A stretch of 64,000 nt of DNA from NCBI RefSeq assembly GCF_007096355.1, contig NZ_VKDF01000001.1, forward strand, positions 190,226 to 254,225. Direction: 5' to 3'. Numbering within the stretch: the stretch's first letter is position 1; each line of letters starts with the position of its first letter. A model generated the notes under the pieces. It did no database searches. It was given only the letters and a program-made list of their open reading frames with translations, and was not told the origin of the DNA. The translations under genes were made by a program, and so were the position numbers. Of this stretch, positions 44,453 to 56,467 are shown piece by piece. The stretch comes from Paracoccus sp. M683. Its GTDB lineage: Bacteria; Pseudomonadota; Alphaproteobacteria; Rhodobacterales; Rhodobacteraceae.

Positions 44453-46413
44453 CAAAAGACAGCGCGAAGGAACATCTCCGGCTGGAGCAAGAGATGCGTG
44501 TCGACTGGCAGGAGAATGGCAAGAAGCCCAATCCGCCAAGTCCGAAACCCATGGGCACGGGCCCAACGATTGACCAGCAGGCGGGCCGCCTGCCGCCCGT
44601 TCCCGCGCAGGGCAAGGCCGGCGTTGGCAAAGCCTTTCACAAGCGGATTCGTGAACCCGACATCTCGGGCGCGCTTTCCGCCAGCCTCCGCCAGATCTGG
44701 ACCAATATTCTTGGCGTCGTGCTGTTCAGCGGCGTTGCCAACCTGCTGGTGCTGGCGATCCCGGTCTATCTGTTCCAGATCTCGGACCGGGTGCTGACCA
44801 GCCGGTCCACCGATACGCTGGTCATGCTGACGGTGGTGATCGTCGGCGCCGTGCTGTTGCAGGTGGTCTTTGACGCCCTGCGGCGGGGAATGCTGCTGCG
44901 CACCTCGGTCGATCTGTCGGCCCGGCTTGGCGCACCAATCCTGTCAGCCGCTGCCCGTGCGTCGCTGCAAAGCAATGGGCAGGAATATCAGACGCTTGGC
45001 GATTTGCAGCAGATCCGGGGCTTTCTGGTTTCGGGCACGCTGCTGGCCTTTCTGGACCTGCCTTTCGCGCCGCTGTTCATTCTGGCGATCTTTCTGGTCC
45101 ATCCGCATCTGGGACTGATCGTGATGTCAACGGCGCTGCTTTTGCTGGTGATCGCGATGATGAACCAGCGCGCCACCGCCGCATCCTTCGCCGAGGCGAA
45201 CCGGCATCTCAGCCGGTCGAACCTGCATCTGGATTCGATGGCCCGCAATTCGCAGATCATCAACGCATTGGCGATGATCCCCGAGGCGGTGACCATCTGG
45301 GGCCGAGACGCCGCCGGTTCGATGGCAGCACAGGTCCGCGCGCAGGATCGCAACATCTACTTCGCCGGCGCCTCTCGCGGGGTGCGGCTGCTGACGCAGG
45401 TGGGGCTGCTGGGCTGGGGTGCCTATCTGGCACTGAAGGGCGAGATCACCGGCGGCATGGTCATCGCCGCCTCGATCATCGCAGGCCGCGCGCTGGCCCC
45501 GATCGAAGGCGCCATCGAGGGCTGGAACAACGTCCTGCTGTCACGCGCGGCCTATGGGCGCATCTCGAAGCTGCTGAAATCCTCGCCGCTGAACACGCAG
45601 CGGCTGCATTTGCCCCATCCCGAGGGGCGGCTGGATGTCGAAAGGCTGCTTTATGTGCCGAACGGGACCAAGCGGGTGGTGCTGAACTCGATCACCTTTT
45701 CGCTGAACCCCGGCACCTCGATGGCCATCGTCGGCAAGTCGGGCGCGGGCAAGACCACGCTTGGCAAGATGCTGGTCGGGTCGATCCTGCCCACATCGGG
45801 CAGCGTGCGGCTGGACCTGATGGACCTGCGCAACTGGGATCAGCGGCAATTGGGCCAGTGCATCGGTTATCTGCCGCAGGACGTGCAGCTGTTCCCCGGC
45901 ACGATCAAGGACAACATCGCCCGGATGCGCGCCGATGCCAGTGATCAGGACATCTATCAGGCCGCCGTTCTGGCCGATGTACATGACATGATCGCCAAGC
46001 TGCCCGAGGGCTATGAAACCATCGTCGCCGCCGACGGATCGCCCCTGTCTGGCGGCCAGAAACAGCGCATCGGCCTGGCGAGGGCGTTTTTCGGCAACCC
46101 CCGCCTTGTGGTGCTGGACGAGCCGAACTCGAACCTGGACACGGCGGGCGATCAGGCGCTGTCGCGGGCGATGATGCTGGCCAAGCAGGACGGCATCACC
46201 ATGATCGTGGTGACCCAGAAATACTCGCTGTTGCAGGATGTGGACAACATCATGCTGCTGGCCGATGGCCAGATCGCGCTGTTCGGATCGCGCGACCAGA
46301 TGCTTGAGAAACTGGCGAAAGGCAGCCAGCCGCCGGCCCGAAGCCGGCCTCCGGTTGCGGCACCCGCAGCCCCGGCCGGGGCCGTGCCATCCGGCCCCGC
46401 CGCCCCCGCATAG
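44449..46413 (+). CDS. Type I secretion ABC transporter with an unusual H-loop
   Basis: A 654-aa PrtD-family exporter with a polar N-terminal tail (about 80 residues), six helices (about 85-370) and an ATPase domain. Walker A is GKSGAGKTT, the signature LSGGQKQRIGLARA, and Walker B ends in DEPNSNLD. The H-loop position reads VVTQKYSLL, so Gln590 replaces the usual histidine. The other exporter in this window has His530 there. The Ala/Pro-rich tail after residue 620 is extra. The gene overlaps the 690-aa gene at its start and precedes the membrane-fusion gene by 10 bases. Confidence 0.92.
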   Translation: MTKDSAKEHLRLEQEMRVDWQENGKKPNPPSPKPMGTGPTIDQQAGRLPPVPAQGKAGVGKAFHKRIREPDISGALSASLRQIWTNILGVVLFSGVANLLVLAIPVYLFQISDRVLTSRSTDTLVMLTVVIVGAVLLQVVFDALRRGMLLRTSVDLSARLGAPILSAAARASLQSNGQEYQTLGDLQQIRGFLVSGTLLAFLDLPFAPLFILAIFLVHPHLGLIVMSTALLLLVIAMMNQRATAASFAEANRHLSRSNLHLDSMARNSQIINALAMIPEAVTIWGRDAAGSMAAQVRAQDRNIYFAGASRGVRLLTQVGLLGWGAYLALKGEITGGMVIAASIIAGRALAPIEGAIEGWNNVLLSRAAYGRISKLLKSSPLNTQRLHLPHPEGRLDVERLLYVPNGTKRVVLNSITFSLNPGTSMAIVGKSGAGKTTLGKMLVGSILPTSGSVRLDLMDLRNWDQRQLGQCIGYLPQDVQLFPGTIKDNIARMRADASDQDIYQAAVLADVHDMIAKLPEGYETIVAADGSPLSGGQKQRIGLARAFFGNPRLVVLDEPNSNLDTAGDQALSRAMMLAKQDGITMIVVTQKYSLLQDVDNIMLLADGQIALFGSRDQMLEKLAKGSQPPARSRPPVAAPAAPAGAVPSGPAAPA

Positions 46414-46423
46414 GAGAAACAGC

Positions 46424-47755
46424 ATGAGCGAGCAGATCAATTACGACGCGCTTTATGCCAGGGTGCCCCGCTCGGCGCGCAGGCATCTGATCTTCGGGCT
46501 GGTCCTGCTGACCCTGTCTTTCGGCAGTTTCGGGGCCTGGGCGTTCCGGGCGCCACTGGCTGCTGCGATCATGGCGCCCGGCAGCTTTGTCGCCACCGGC
46601 CGCAACAAGATCGTCCAGCATCTAGAGGGCGGCATCATCAGCGAAATCCTGATAAATGAAGGCGATGCGGTGACGGCTGGCCAACCGCTGATCCGGCTGG
46701 ACGGCACCGCCGCCATCGCCAACCGCCGCGAGCTGGAACTGCGTCGCGCCCGGCTAGAGGCGATCAGCGCGAGGCTGCGCGCCGAATATGAAGGCATCGA
46801 GGCGCTGACCTTTCCCGACTATCTGACCAGCCATCAGGATGATCCCAGCTTTGCCGCGATCATGGCCGAACAGAACGCCGCCTTCCGCGCCGCCCGCAGC
46901 AAGCTGGATGGCGAAATCGTGCTGCTGGAAAGCAACATCATCGCCGGGCAGTCGCGCGTCGATGGCTATGCCGGGCAATTGACCACCGTTCAGACCCAGC
47001 TGAGCCTGCTGGGCGAAGATCACGCCGCCCGCAGTCAGTTGCTGGATCGCGGGCTGGTGCGCCGCAGCGAGGTCAACATGCTGTCGCGTGCCATTGCCGA
47101 TGCGCAAGGCGAGGTCGACCGCCTGACCGCCGAGATCGCCGAAACCCGCGAGGCGATCCGCAAGGCCGAACGCCAGATCGAACAGACCCGCACCCAGCAC
47201 ATGCAGACCGCGCTGGATGAAAGCCAGGGGATCGAGGCGGATCTGGACAGCGTTCGCGAACAATCGCTGAAGGCGCAGGATGTGCTGGAACGGTCGCTGA
47301 TCACCTCGCCGGTTTCGGGAACGATCGTGCGGATGAACTATCACACTGCCGGGGGGGTGATCGAACCAGGCAAGGCAATTCTTGAGATTTTGCCACTGGA
47401 TGCCCCGCTGGTGATCGAAACCCAGATCGCCCGCACCGATATCGACCAGGTCGAGGTCGGCCAACGCGCCGCCGTGCGCCTGACATCGCTGAACCAGCGG
47501 ACCACCCCGGTTCTGGAAGGAGAACTGGTCTATGTTTCGGCCGATGCGCTGAAAACCGAAACCGATGGTGTCGCGCAAGAGGTCTATGTCGCGCGGATCG
47601 ACCTGCCAATCGAAGAGTTGGACCGCATCACCGGCTTCCGGCCAACGCCTGGCATGCCGGCCGAGGTGATGATCGAAACGAATGCGCGCACCTTTGCCCG
47701 CTATCTGATCAAGCCGATCGAAGACAGCCTGTCCCGCGCCTTCCGCGAGAATTAG
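46424..47755 (+). CDS. Type I secretion membrane-fusion protein (HlyD family)
   Basis: A 443-aa adaptor with a short cytoplasmic tail, one helix (about 24-42), lipoyl halves around a long coiled coil (about 100-310), a beta-barrel, and the typical C-terminus IEDSLSRAFREN. It pairs with the ABC protein and would need a TolC-like channel, which is not encoded here. The ATG has a GGAG site. It ends six bases before the convergent DUF1491 gene. Confidence 0.93.
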   Translation: MSEQINYDALYARVPRSARRHLIFGLVLLTLSFGSFGAWAFRAPLAAAIMAPGSFVATGRNKIVQHLEGGIISEILINEGDAVTAGQPLIRLDGTAAIANRRELELRRARLEAISARLRAEYEGIEALTFPDYLTSHQDDPSFAAIMAEQNAAFRAARSKLDGEIVLLESNIIAGQSRVDGYAGQLTTVQTQLSLLGEDHAARSQLLDRGLVRRSEVNMLSRAIADAQGEVDRLTAEIAETREAIRKAERQIEQTRTQHMQTALDESQGIEADLDSVREQSLKAQDVLERSLITSPVSGTIVRMNYHTAGGVIEPGKAILEILPLDAPLVIETQIARTDIDQVEVGQRAAVRLTSLNQRTTPVLEGELVYVSADALKTETDGVAQEVYVARIDLPIEELDRITGFRPTPGMPAEVMIETNARTFARYLIKPIEDSLSRAFREN

Positions 47756-47761
47756 GGGCCG

Positions 47762-48094
47762 CTACAGCCCCTCTTCGCCCAGCAGAACGCGGCCCTCGCG
47801 ACTTTCGACCTCGATGACCCAAAGGTCAGGGTCAAAACCGCGCTGGCGCCGGATCGAAGCATCAATGTCAGGCTCGGCGCCGGTCTCGGTCACGCGCCAG
47901 TCACGGGTGTCGGTCTGGAAATCCCATTCCCGCGCCCATAGCTGGGCCGTGCCGTCCAGCCGAGCGCATTTCACCAGCACCGCGCCCGCCGTGTCATCGC
48001 CATGGGCCAGCACATAGGCCGGAATATTGGCCAGCCCCAACCGGGCCAGATAGGCCGAGACCCAGATGCCCGCCGCGAGGCGCGGCTCAGGCAT
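47762..48094 (-). CDS. DUF1491 family protein
   Basis: A 110-aa protein beginning [20 protein letters not shown] and with the DIDASIRRQRGFDPDLWVIE block typical of DUF1491, a family of unknown function found next to era in alphaproteobacteria. It overlaps the era stop by 8 bases. recO, the usual next gene, is absent. The secretion locus starts instead on the other strand. Confidence 0.85.
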   Translation of the reverse strand: MPEPRLAAGIWVSAYLARLGLANIPAYVLAHGDDTAGAVLVKCARLDGTAQLWAREWDFQTDTRDWRVTETGAEPDIDASIRRQRGFDPDLWVIEVESREGRVLLGEEGL

Positions 48095-49043
48095 CGCCGT
48101 CGCGGAAGTCGAGGCCCATTTCGCGGAAACGTTCGGCCTCGTCCAGCCAGTTCTCGCGGACCTTGACCTGAAGGAACAGGTGGATCTTGCGGCCCATGAA
48201 CTCCTCCAACTCGGCGCGGGCGGCCTGGCTGACGGCCTTGATCGTCTCGCCATGCTTGCCAAGGATAATGCCCTTGTGGCCGGGACGGGCGACATAGATG
48301 ATCTGATCAACGCGGGCGGAACCGTCCTTGCGTTCCTCCCACATCTCGGTTTCGACCGTCAGCTGATAGGGGATTTCCTCGTGCAGGCGCAGGGTCAGCT
48401 TTTCACGGGTGATTTCCGCCGCGATCATGCGCATCGGCAGGTCGGCGATCTGGTCCTCGGGGTAAAGCCAGGGGCCAAGCGGCACCTCATTGGCCAGCCA
48501 ATGCCGCAAGTCGTCGGCGCCATGGCCGCGCTCGGCCGAGATCATGAAGGTATGGGCGAACGGATAGGCCTCGTTCATCGACTGCGACAGGGCCAGCAGA
48601 ACCTCGGCCTTGACGCGGTCGATCTTGTTGATGACCAGCGCGACCCTGGCCTTGCCCGACATGTTTTCCTTCAGCGCAGCAAGGATCGACTGCACACCGG
48701 GGGTCAGCCCGCGATGGGCCTCGATCAGCAGCAGCACGATATCGGCATCCGAGGCCCCGCCCCAGGCAGCGGCGACCATTGACCGGTCCAGCCGCCGGCG
48801 CGGACGGAAGATGCCCGGCGTGTCGACAAAGACCAGCTGGCTGGCGCCCTCGATGGCGATGCCGCGGATGCGGGCGCGGGTGGTCTGGACCTTGTGGGTC
48901 ACGATGCTGACCTTGGCGCCGACCATGCGGTTCAGCAGCGTCGATTTGCCGGCATTGGGTTCGCCGATCAGGGCGACGAAGCCGGCGCGGGTGGGACCGG
49001 TCGGGCCAGTCGGGGTCGCGTCAGGTGCGGTATCTTCGGTCAT
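48087..49043 (-). CDS. era: GTPase Era
   Basis: A 318-aa GTPase that assists 16S rRNA maturation and 30S assembly. The G1 motif is GEPNAGKST, with the switch segment [16 protein letters not shown], and NKID. The KH RNA-binding domain has [10 protein letters not shown]. It overlaps rnc by 4 bases and DUF1491 by 8 bases. The N-terminus carries a Thr/Pro-rich extension of about 15 residues. Confidence 0.97.
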   Translation of the reverse strand: MTEDTAPDATPTGPTGPTRAGFVALIGEPNAGKSTLLNRMVGAKVSIVTHKVQTTRARIRGIAIEGASQLVFVDTPGIFRPRRRLDRSMVAAAWGGASDADIVLLLIEAHRGLTPGVQSILAALKENMSGKARVALVINKIDRVKAEVLLALSQSMNEAYPFAHTFMISAERGHGADDLRHWLANEVPLGPWLYPEDQIADLPMRMIAAEITREKLTLRLHEEIPYQLTVETEMWEERKDGSARVDQIIYVARPGHKGIILGKHGETIKAVSQAARAELEEFMGRKIHLFLQVKVRENWLDEAERFREMGLDFRDGDA

Positions 49044-49729
49044 GATTGGGAATCCACCAGGTCCAGCAGCGCCTGCGCCGCCGCCTGTTCAATGCTGCGT
49101 TTCGTGCCCGCGCCCTTGGCCGAGGCATGGCGGCCATCGGTAAGGCGGGCGGTGATGTGAAAGACCGGGGCGTGGTCGGGGCCGGTACGCCCGGTCTGGT
49201 CATAGACCGGGGGCGGCATGCCCTGCGCCTGCGCCCATTCCTGCAAGGCAGTCTTGGCATCGCGCGGATCGTCGGGCGTGGTGTCGATGCGGTCGGCCCA
49301 GAGCCGCAGGATCACGTCCCGCGCGGCACCGTAGCCCGCATCCAGATAGACGGCGGCCAGAACCGCCTCCATCCCGTCGGCCAGCAGCGCCTCTTTCCGG
49401 CGGCCACCGGACATCATTTCCGAACGGCCCAGCTTCAGCACGTCGCCCAGACCGATTTCGCGGGCGATGTCGGCACAGGTTTCGCCCCGCACCAGCGCGT
49501 TATAGCGGGGGGCCAACTGGCCCTCGGTGGCCTGCTTGTCGGCGGCAAACAGCGCCTCGGCCATCACCAGGCCCAGCACCCGATCACCCAGAAATTCCAG
49601 CCGCTGATTATCGGGCCGCGTGGCCGAGGCGATCGACCCGTGCGTCAGCGCCCGGACCAGCAATTCGGGCTGGGCGAAATCGTGACCCAAACGCCCCATG
49701 AAGGCGCGTATATCGGCCGAGGGTTTCAC
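49040..49729 (-). CDS. rnc: Ribonuclease III
   Basis: A 229-aa double-strand RNA nuclease. The catalytic signature [14 protein letters not shown] is near residue 40 and the dsRNA-binding domain makes up the last 70 residues (starting with the DAKTALQEW block). It processes rRNA and many transcripts. It is coupled to lepB (4-base overlap) and era. Confidence 0.96.
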   Translation of the reverse strand: MKPSADIRAFMGRLGHDFAQPELLVRALTHGSIASATRPDNQRLEFLGDRVLGLVMAEALFAADKQATEGQLAPRYNALVRGETCADIAREIGLGDVLKLGRSEMMSGGRRKEALLADGMEAVLAAVYLDAGYGAARDVILRLWADRIDTTPDDPRDAKTALQEWAQAQGMPPPVYDQTGRTGPDHAPVFHITARLTDGRHASAKGAGTKRSIEQAAAQALLDLVDSQS

Positions 49730-50517
49730 TCGACCGCCTTGAAGAAGCGATCACTGCGCCAGGTCCAGAAATACAGCAGCGACCGCCCGGCCGAGCTGAA
49801 CATGATCCGGTCGGCGCGGCCGATCAGGAATTCGGCGGGGACAAAGCCCAGGCCGCCGGTGACCGGGTTGAACCGCGAATCCTCGGAATTGTCGCGATTG
49901 TCACCCATGAAGAAATACTGCCCCTCGGGGACCGTAAAGACCGGCGTGTCATCAGCGACCCAGCCATCGACGATGTTCAGAACATCATGGCTGACGCCGC
50001 CCGGCAAGGTTTCGGTAAAGCGTTGCTTGATGCATTCGCCGCCCTCGGGAACCGGATCGTTGACACAGCGCGGGATCAGCCCCTGCGGCCCCTGCTTTTC
50101 CTTGATCTCGACGAAATCGCCCGCCGGCTCGGTCGGCACGGCCTCGCCATTCAGCCAAAGCCTGCCCTGACGCATCTGCACCGTATCACCCGGCAGGCCG
50201 ATCACCCGCTTGATGAAGTCGACGCCGCGCGTGGGGTGGCGGAACACGACGACATCGCCGCGTTCGGGGTCACTGCCCAGAAGCCGGCCCGAGATCGGGC
50301 ACATCGAGAAGGGGCAGGAATGGGCGGAATAGCCATAGGCCATCTTGTTGACGAACAGGAAGTCACCGATCAGCAGCGTATCCTTCATCGACCCCGAGGG
50401 AATCCAGAAGGGCTGGAAGAACAAGGTGCGAAAGACGCCCGCAATGACCAGCGCCCAGAATACCGTCTTGATCGTTTCCCAGATGCCGTCTTTCTTGGTG
50501 GCGGTGCTATCGGCCAT
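49726..50517 (-). CDS. lepB: Signal peptidase I
   Basis: A 263-aa inner-membrane protease that removes signal peptides. The single helix is at about residues 17-35. The nucleophile is Ser43 in [13 protein letters not shown] and the general base is Lys103 in [11 protein letters not shown]. The [11 protein letters not shown] motif is also present. It lies in the conserved acpS-lepB-rnc-era order. Confidence 0.96.
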   Translation of the reverse strand: MADSTATKKDGIWETIKTVFWALVIAGVFRTLFFQPFWIPSGSMKDTLLIGDFLFVNKMAYGYSAHSCPFSMCPISGRLLGSDPERGDVVVFRHPTRGVDFIKRVIGLPGDTVQMRQGRLWLNGEAVPTEPAGDFVEIKEKQGPQGLIPRCVNDPVPEGGECIKQRFTETLPGGVSHDVLNIVDGWVADDTPVFTVPEGQYFFMGDNRDNSEDSRFNPVTGGLGFVPAEFLIGRADRIMFSSAGRSLLYFWTWRSDRFFKAVE

Positions 50518-50575
50518 GTCGTCGCTTCCTCATATGCGCGGGTGGCGCGTTCATGTGCCCCCGCCGGGGGCAAAG

Positions 50576-50986
50576 TCAAGCATTGGCGCCGCGTCGCAGG
50601 GCTTCGATCACGACGAAGGCCTGCGCCCAGGGATGGTCATCGGTCAGCGTGACATGGACGATGGCCTCATGACCCTCGGGTGTCATCTGCGCCAGCCGGT
50701 CGGCGGCCCATCCGGTCAGGTGCATGACCGGCTGGCCCGTGCGCAGGTTGCTGACGGCCATATCACGCCAGCTGATGCCCATGGCCAGCCCGGTGCCCAG
50801 GGCCTTGGAACAGGCTTCCTTGGCGGCCCAACGTTTGGCCAGGGTGCCCGCCTCGTCCTTGCGGCGCTTGGCCTTGGCAAGCTCGGTCGGCGTAAAGACG
50901 CGGTTGCGGAAGCGGTCGCCAAAACGGTCAAGCGTGCCCTGGATGCGCTCGATATTGGCGAGGTCGGTGCCGATGCCAAGGATCAT
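50576..50986 (-). CDS. acpS: Holo-[acyl-carrier-protein] synthase
   Basis: A 136-aa phosphopantetheinyl transferase that activates acyl carrier protein. Motifs are [12 protein letters not shown] at the start and [14 protein letters not shown]. Adjacent to lepB and pdxJ on the same strand, an old conserved cluster. Confidence 0.95.
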   Translation of the reverse strand: MILGIGTDLANIERIQGTLDRFGDRFRNRVFTPTELAKAKRRKDEAGTLAKRWAAKEACSKALGTGLAMGISWRDMAVSNLRTGQPVMHLTGWAADRLAQMTPEGHEAIVHVTLTDDHPWAQAFVVIEALRRGANA

Positions 50987-51010
50987 GCGCCTGCCCGCCC
51001 GGTCGGATTG

Positions 51011-51031
51011 GGTATTTGGACGAGAAAGAAG
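51011..51031 (-). repeat. Related intergenic element between acpS and pdxJ
   Basis: GGTATTTGGACGAGAAAGAAG resembles the tail of the family repeat seen at 15249 (CCCCCGAGGATATTT). It lies in the gap between acpS and pdxJ and may be a decayed copy. Confidence 0.45.
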
Positions 51032-51055
51032 CCGGACGGGGTCATGCGCGGCCTG

Positions 51056-51790
51056 TCATGCACGGGCCTCGTCCATTCGGCGGCGCATTTCGCGGATGGC
51101 GGGGCCGAGGCCGGTAAAGACCGATTCCGCGATCAGGAAATGGCCGATATTCAGTTCCATCAGCTCGGGGATCGCGGCGATGGGTCCGACGGTGTCAAAG
51201 GTCAGGCCGTGGCCGGCATGGACCTCTAGCCCCAGTGAGGCCGCTAGCGCCGCGCCCTCGCGCAGGGCGGCCAGTTCGGCATCGCGTTCGGAAAGACGGC
51301 CTTCGGTGTCATAATCGCAATAGGCGCCGGTATGCAGTTCCACGACCGCCGCACCGATACGTGCGGCGGCCTGGATCTGGCGGGGTTCGTGGCCGATGAA
51401 CAGCGAGACCCGGCTGCCCGCGTCGCGCAGGGGCGCGATATAGCGGGCCAGCGCATCGTCATTTCCCGCGACGTCCAGCCCGCCTTCGGTGGTGCGTTCC
51501 TCACGTTTTTCTGGGACGATGCAGACGGCATGAGGGCGGTGGCGCAGGGCAATGGTCTGCATTTCGGCGGTCGCCGCCATTTCGAAGTTCAGGGGCAGGC
51601 GCAGGCCGGCCATCAGCGCGTCGATATCGCTGTCCGAGATGTGGCGGCGATCCTCGCGCAGATGGGCGGTAATGCCGTCGGCCCCGGCCTCCTCGGCGAT
51701 GCGGGCGGCGCGCAGCGGGTCGGGCCAGGGCGTCCCGCGCGCGTTGCGGATTGTGGCGACGTGGTCGATATTGACGCCGAGACGCAGCAT
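51056..51790 (-). CDS. pdxJ: Pyridoxine 5'-phosphate synthase
   Basis: A 244-aa TIM-barrel enzyme that joins 3-amino-2-oxopropyl phosphate and deoxyxylulose phosphate. It has the start [20 protein letters not shown], the loop REDRRHI and the motif [14 protein letters not shown] 51790 was chosen over a longer frame that overlaps ispE. Confidence 0.96.
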   Translation of the reverse strand: MLRLGVNIDHVATIRNARGTPWPDPLRAARIAEEAGADGITAHLREDRRHISDSDIDALMAGLRLPLNFEMAATAEMQTIALRHRPHAVCIVPEKREERTTEGGLDVAGNDDALARYIAPLRDAGSRVSLFIGHEPRQIQAAARIGAAVVELHTGAYCDYDTEGRLSERDAELAALREGAALAASLGLEVHAGHGLTFDTVGPIAAIPELMELNIGHFLIAESVFTGLGPAIREMRRRMDEARA

Positions 51791-51800
51791 GTCAGTCCTT

Positions 51801-52640
51801 TCAGCCGGTTTCCGGGCCAGCATAGCCCTGCGCGGGCGCCGGCGCCAGTTCGGTGGCGACGACCCACCAGCCGGACCGGGCAGAAAGGGCACGGGCCGCA
51901 CGGGTGGCATCGGCCAGATGTTCGAACAGCCCGAAACAGGTCGCACCCGAACCGGACATGCGCGCCAGCCCGGCGCCCTGGCCGGCAAGCGCCGCCAGCA
52001 CATCGGCAATAACCGGGGCAAGCCGGATCGCGGGATCTTGCAGATCGTTGCGGGTGTCGGCCAGCCAGCTCAGCAGCGTATCCGCATCGTGCCAGTCGGG
52101 GCCCGGCAAGGGCGGATTGTCGCGCAGGATTAGCGCGGCAAACACCGCCGGCGTCGGCAGGGGGATGCCTGGATTGACCAGCACCACGGGCAGCGCAGGC
52201 AGGGGAGGAACCGGGTCCAGCACCTCGCCCACGCCGCGCATTCGCGCCGGTCTTCCGGCCAGACAGACCGGAATATCGGCACCCAGCACCGCCGGATCAG
52301 CCGGCAGCGCATGGCCCTGCGCGGCCAGCGCGCGCATCACCGCCGCTGCATCGGCCGAGCCGCCGCCAATGCCCGAGGCGACGGGCAGGTTCTTGGTCAG
52401 GTGAATATCGGCATCCGTCCCCATGGCGCGAGCCGCGCGCAGGCAAAGGTTGTCATCGTCCGCCGAAAGCCCCGCAGCAAAGGGCCCGTCGATCGTCAGT
52501 CGCGGCCCGCCCGGCAGGACGCGCAGATCATCGCCAATACGGGTGAAGGCGACCAGCGAATCCAGCAGGTGAAAGCCATCCGCCCGCCGGCCAGTGACAT
52601 GCAGGGCAAGGTTCAGCTTCGCCGGAGCCGGCTGGATCAT
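51801..52640 (-). CDS. ispE: 4-diphosphocytidyl-2-C-methyl-D-erythritol kinase
   Basis: A 279-aa GHMP kinase of the MEP isoprenoid pathway. It has [15 protein letters not shown] and the ATP loop [15 protein letters not shown]. The stop of the TPR gene overlaps its start by 4 bases. It supplies isoprenoid units, including those used by the polyprenyl synthase at 10 kb. Confidence 0.95.
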   Translation of the reverse strand: MIQPAPAKLNLALHVTGRRADGFHLLDSLVAFTRIGDDLRVLPGGPRLTIDGPFAAGLSADDDNLCLRAARAMGTDADIHLTKNLPVASGIGGGSADAAAVMRALAAQGHALPADPAVLGADIPVCLAGRPARMRGVGEVLDPVPPLPALPVVLVNPGIPLPTPAVFAALILRDNPPLPGPDWHDADTLLSWLADTRNDLQDPAIRLAPVIADVLAALAGQGAGLARMSGSGATCFGLFEHLADATRAARALSARSGWWVVATELAPAPAQGYAGPETG

Positions 52641-54568
52641 TCGCTGCGCGTGGCGTCGTCGGCGCTGCCATTATCGGCCGAATCCGATGGGGCAGCCGGC
52701 CGATGCGGCGCGGGGGGGCTGCCTTCTTCGGCCATCACCGCGTCAAGGCCGCGCTCCAGCTTGGCGCGGATCCGGTCAGGATCGACATCATCCTCGGTCT
52801 CGGTCGGCTTCAGCGACAGGGCGCGATGCCATTGAATTTCAGCCTCGCGCTTGCGGCCGACCATCCAGTAGATATCGCCCAGATGATCGTTGATCAGCGG
52901 ATCCACCGACATGGTTCGCGCCGCCTGTTCCATCGGGGCGACCGCCTCGGCATAGCGGCCCAGCCGGAAATAGGCCCAGGCCAGCGAGTCCTGAATATAG
53001 CCATCCTCGGGCGACAGCTCGACCGCCTTTTGGATCAGGGTCAGCGCCTCGTCCAGATTCTCGCCCCGGTCGATCCAGGAATAGCCCAGATAGTTCAGCA
53101 GGCTGGGCTGTTCGGGGCGAATCTCCAGCGCGGCTTTCAGATCGGCCTCGGCCCGGTCGAACTGCCCCGAGCGTTCCAGCGCGATACCGCGCGCATAAAG
53201 CGGGAACCAGCGGGCATCACCATCGGCTTCGTCGATCAGCGACAGCGCCTTGTCATAGGCGGGAACCGCGGCGCCGAACTTGTCCTGCTGGCGCAGCAGA
53301 TCGCCCTGCGCGATCCAGGCCTGCGCGAGGTCGGGATAGGTGGCCGTCAGTGCCAGCGCGACCTTTTCAGCCTCGTCATAGCGCTTGGCGCGGGCCAAGG
53401 CGTCGATCCGCGTCAGTTCAGCCACCGGGCGAACCTCGCCCAGATTGCGCAGCGCCTCGTATTCGGCTTCGGCCAGATCGAACTGGTCATGCATTTGCAG
53501 AATCTGCGCCGTCACCAGACGGGCATCGCCCAGTTCCGGGGCGATCCAGCCCGACAGCCGGGCATGGATCAGCGCCAGAGGCTCTGGCTCGGGGGCGTTG
53601 GCCAATGCGGTGGCGAAGGTCAAAAACACCTGTGCGATGCCTTGCCGGGGCGAGGCGACCACGTCAAAGCTTACTTCCTCGCCATTCTCCAGTGCTGCCT
53701 GCAATGCCGCTACAGATGGCTCGGAGCCATTGCCCGGCATGCCGTCCAGCACGGCCAGCGCCTCGTCGCGGCGGTCCAGCTGCGCCAAAACCTGCGCATG
53801 GGCCAGATCACCCTGCAAATGGCCCGCCGCACCCGAGGACAGCAATTGTTCGGCCCCCTCGTAATCGCCGACCAGCGCGCGCGCCATGGCAAGCTGATAG
53901 TCCAGCATGCCGGCGGCACCGGGAACGCGGCGCAAGCGTTCGAAATCCGCCAGCGCCTCGGTCGCATTGCCGGCGCCCAGCTTGGCCCATGCCGCAAGCA
54001 TCCCGTCCAGCAACTGACCGCCCTGCGGTGCAGCCTGGCTGTTGGGCTGGGCCGCCTGGATCAGCGTCAGCAGACCGGCCCATTCCTCGGCCTTGGCAAG
54101 ATCGGCCCGCAGGACCAGCCCGGCCAGTTCGGTCCCGCCATCCTCGGCCGCGGCCATCTTCCGGGCCAATTCCGCCGCCTCGTCAATCTGGCCGGCCGAA
54201 ATCATCGAGACCAGCGCGCTATCCTGAAGATACAGATCGTCGGGATCGTGGGCCACGGCCTGCCGGAAATAGCGTGCGGCCGCCATGAAATCATTTTCCA
54301 CCGACGCAATGCGCGCGGCCAGATACGGCCCTGCCAGACCAAAGGTCAGCGGCGCATCCTTGCCGTCATCAGGTTCCAGCACCGCATCGGCGACAGCCTC
54401 GCCCTCGATGACATCCTGCATGTCGGGCGCGGCGGCATCGGCCGGTTCGTCCGTTTGCAGATTGTCAGGGCGCGGCGGCGGAGGCGCCTCTTGTGCGATG
54501 GCGGCAGATGAAACCAGCAGGGCAAGTGCCGAGGTCAGCCAGAGCTTTTGCAGATAATGGGTCAACAC
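52637..54568 (-). CDS. Secreted tetratricopeptide-repeat protein
   Basis: A 643-aa protein with a signal peptide that ends near residue 24 (AIAQE). About eight to ten TPR-like helix pairs follow, clearest in the last third (SLLNYLGYSWIDRG, DGYIQDSLAWAYFRLGRYAE). The C-terminal 40 residues are acidic and disordered. GTG 54568 is the likely start, with TTG as the next codon. No enzymatic motif is visible. It may serve as an envelope scaffold, which is inferred from export and TPRs. Confidence 0.85.
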   Translation of the reverse strand: MLTHYLQKLWLTSALALLVSSAAIAQEAPPPPRPDNLQTDEPADAAAPDMQDVIEGEAVADAVLEPDDGKDAPLTFGLAGPYLAARIASVENDFMAAARYFRQAVAHDPDDLYLQDSALVSMISAGQIDEAAELARKMAAAEDGGTELAGLVLRADLAKAEEWAGLLTLIQAAQPNSQAAPQGGQLLDGMLAAWAKLGAGNATEALADFERLRRVPGAAGMLDYQLAMARALVGDYEGAEQLLSSGAAGHLQGDLAHAQVLAQLDRRDEALAVLDGMPGNGSEPSVAALQAALENGEEVSFDVVASPRQGIAQVFLTFATALANAPEPEPLALIHARLSGWIAPELGDARLVTAQILQMHDQFDLAEAEYEALRNLGEVRPVAELTRIDALARAKRYDEAEKVALALTATYPDLAQAWIAQGDLLRQQDKFGAAVPAYDKALSLIDEADGDARWFPLYARGIALERSGQFDRAEADLKAALEIRPEQPSLLNYLGYSWIDRGENLDEALTLIQKAVELSPEDGYIQDSLAWAYFRLGRYAEAVAPMEQAARTMSVDPLINDHLGDIYWMVGRKREAEIQWHRALSLKPTETEDDVDPDRIRAKLERGLDAVMAEEGSPPAPHRPAAPSDSADNGSADDATRSE

Positions 54569-54651
54569 GCGTTCCGTCTGAATGGTTCTGCTGTGCCGCA
54601 AGGTAACGCCGGGGCTGGCGAGGGGCAACGCCGCCCCGCCCGGCCCCGCGA

Positions 54652-56307
<1,656 letters not shown>

Positions 56308-56467
56308 GGCTGGCTCTCTTCCCTCAGATTTGCTGGTCAAGCTAGTAACCCGCGAAATGGCATAGGGCAATCATGACGCAGGGGGCCATATGGCCAATTC
56401 ATGCCTAATTCCTTTGGCCGGGCTTGCATTCGCCTTTGGCTTGGATGCAGGGTAGCCGTTGAATATG

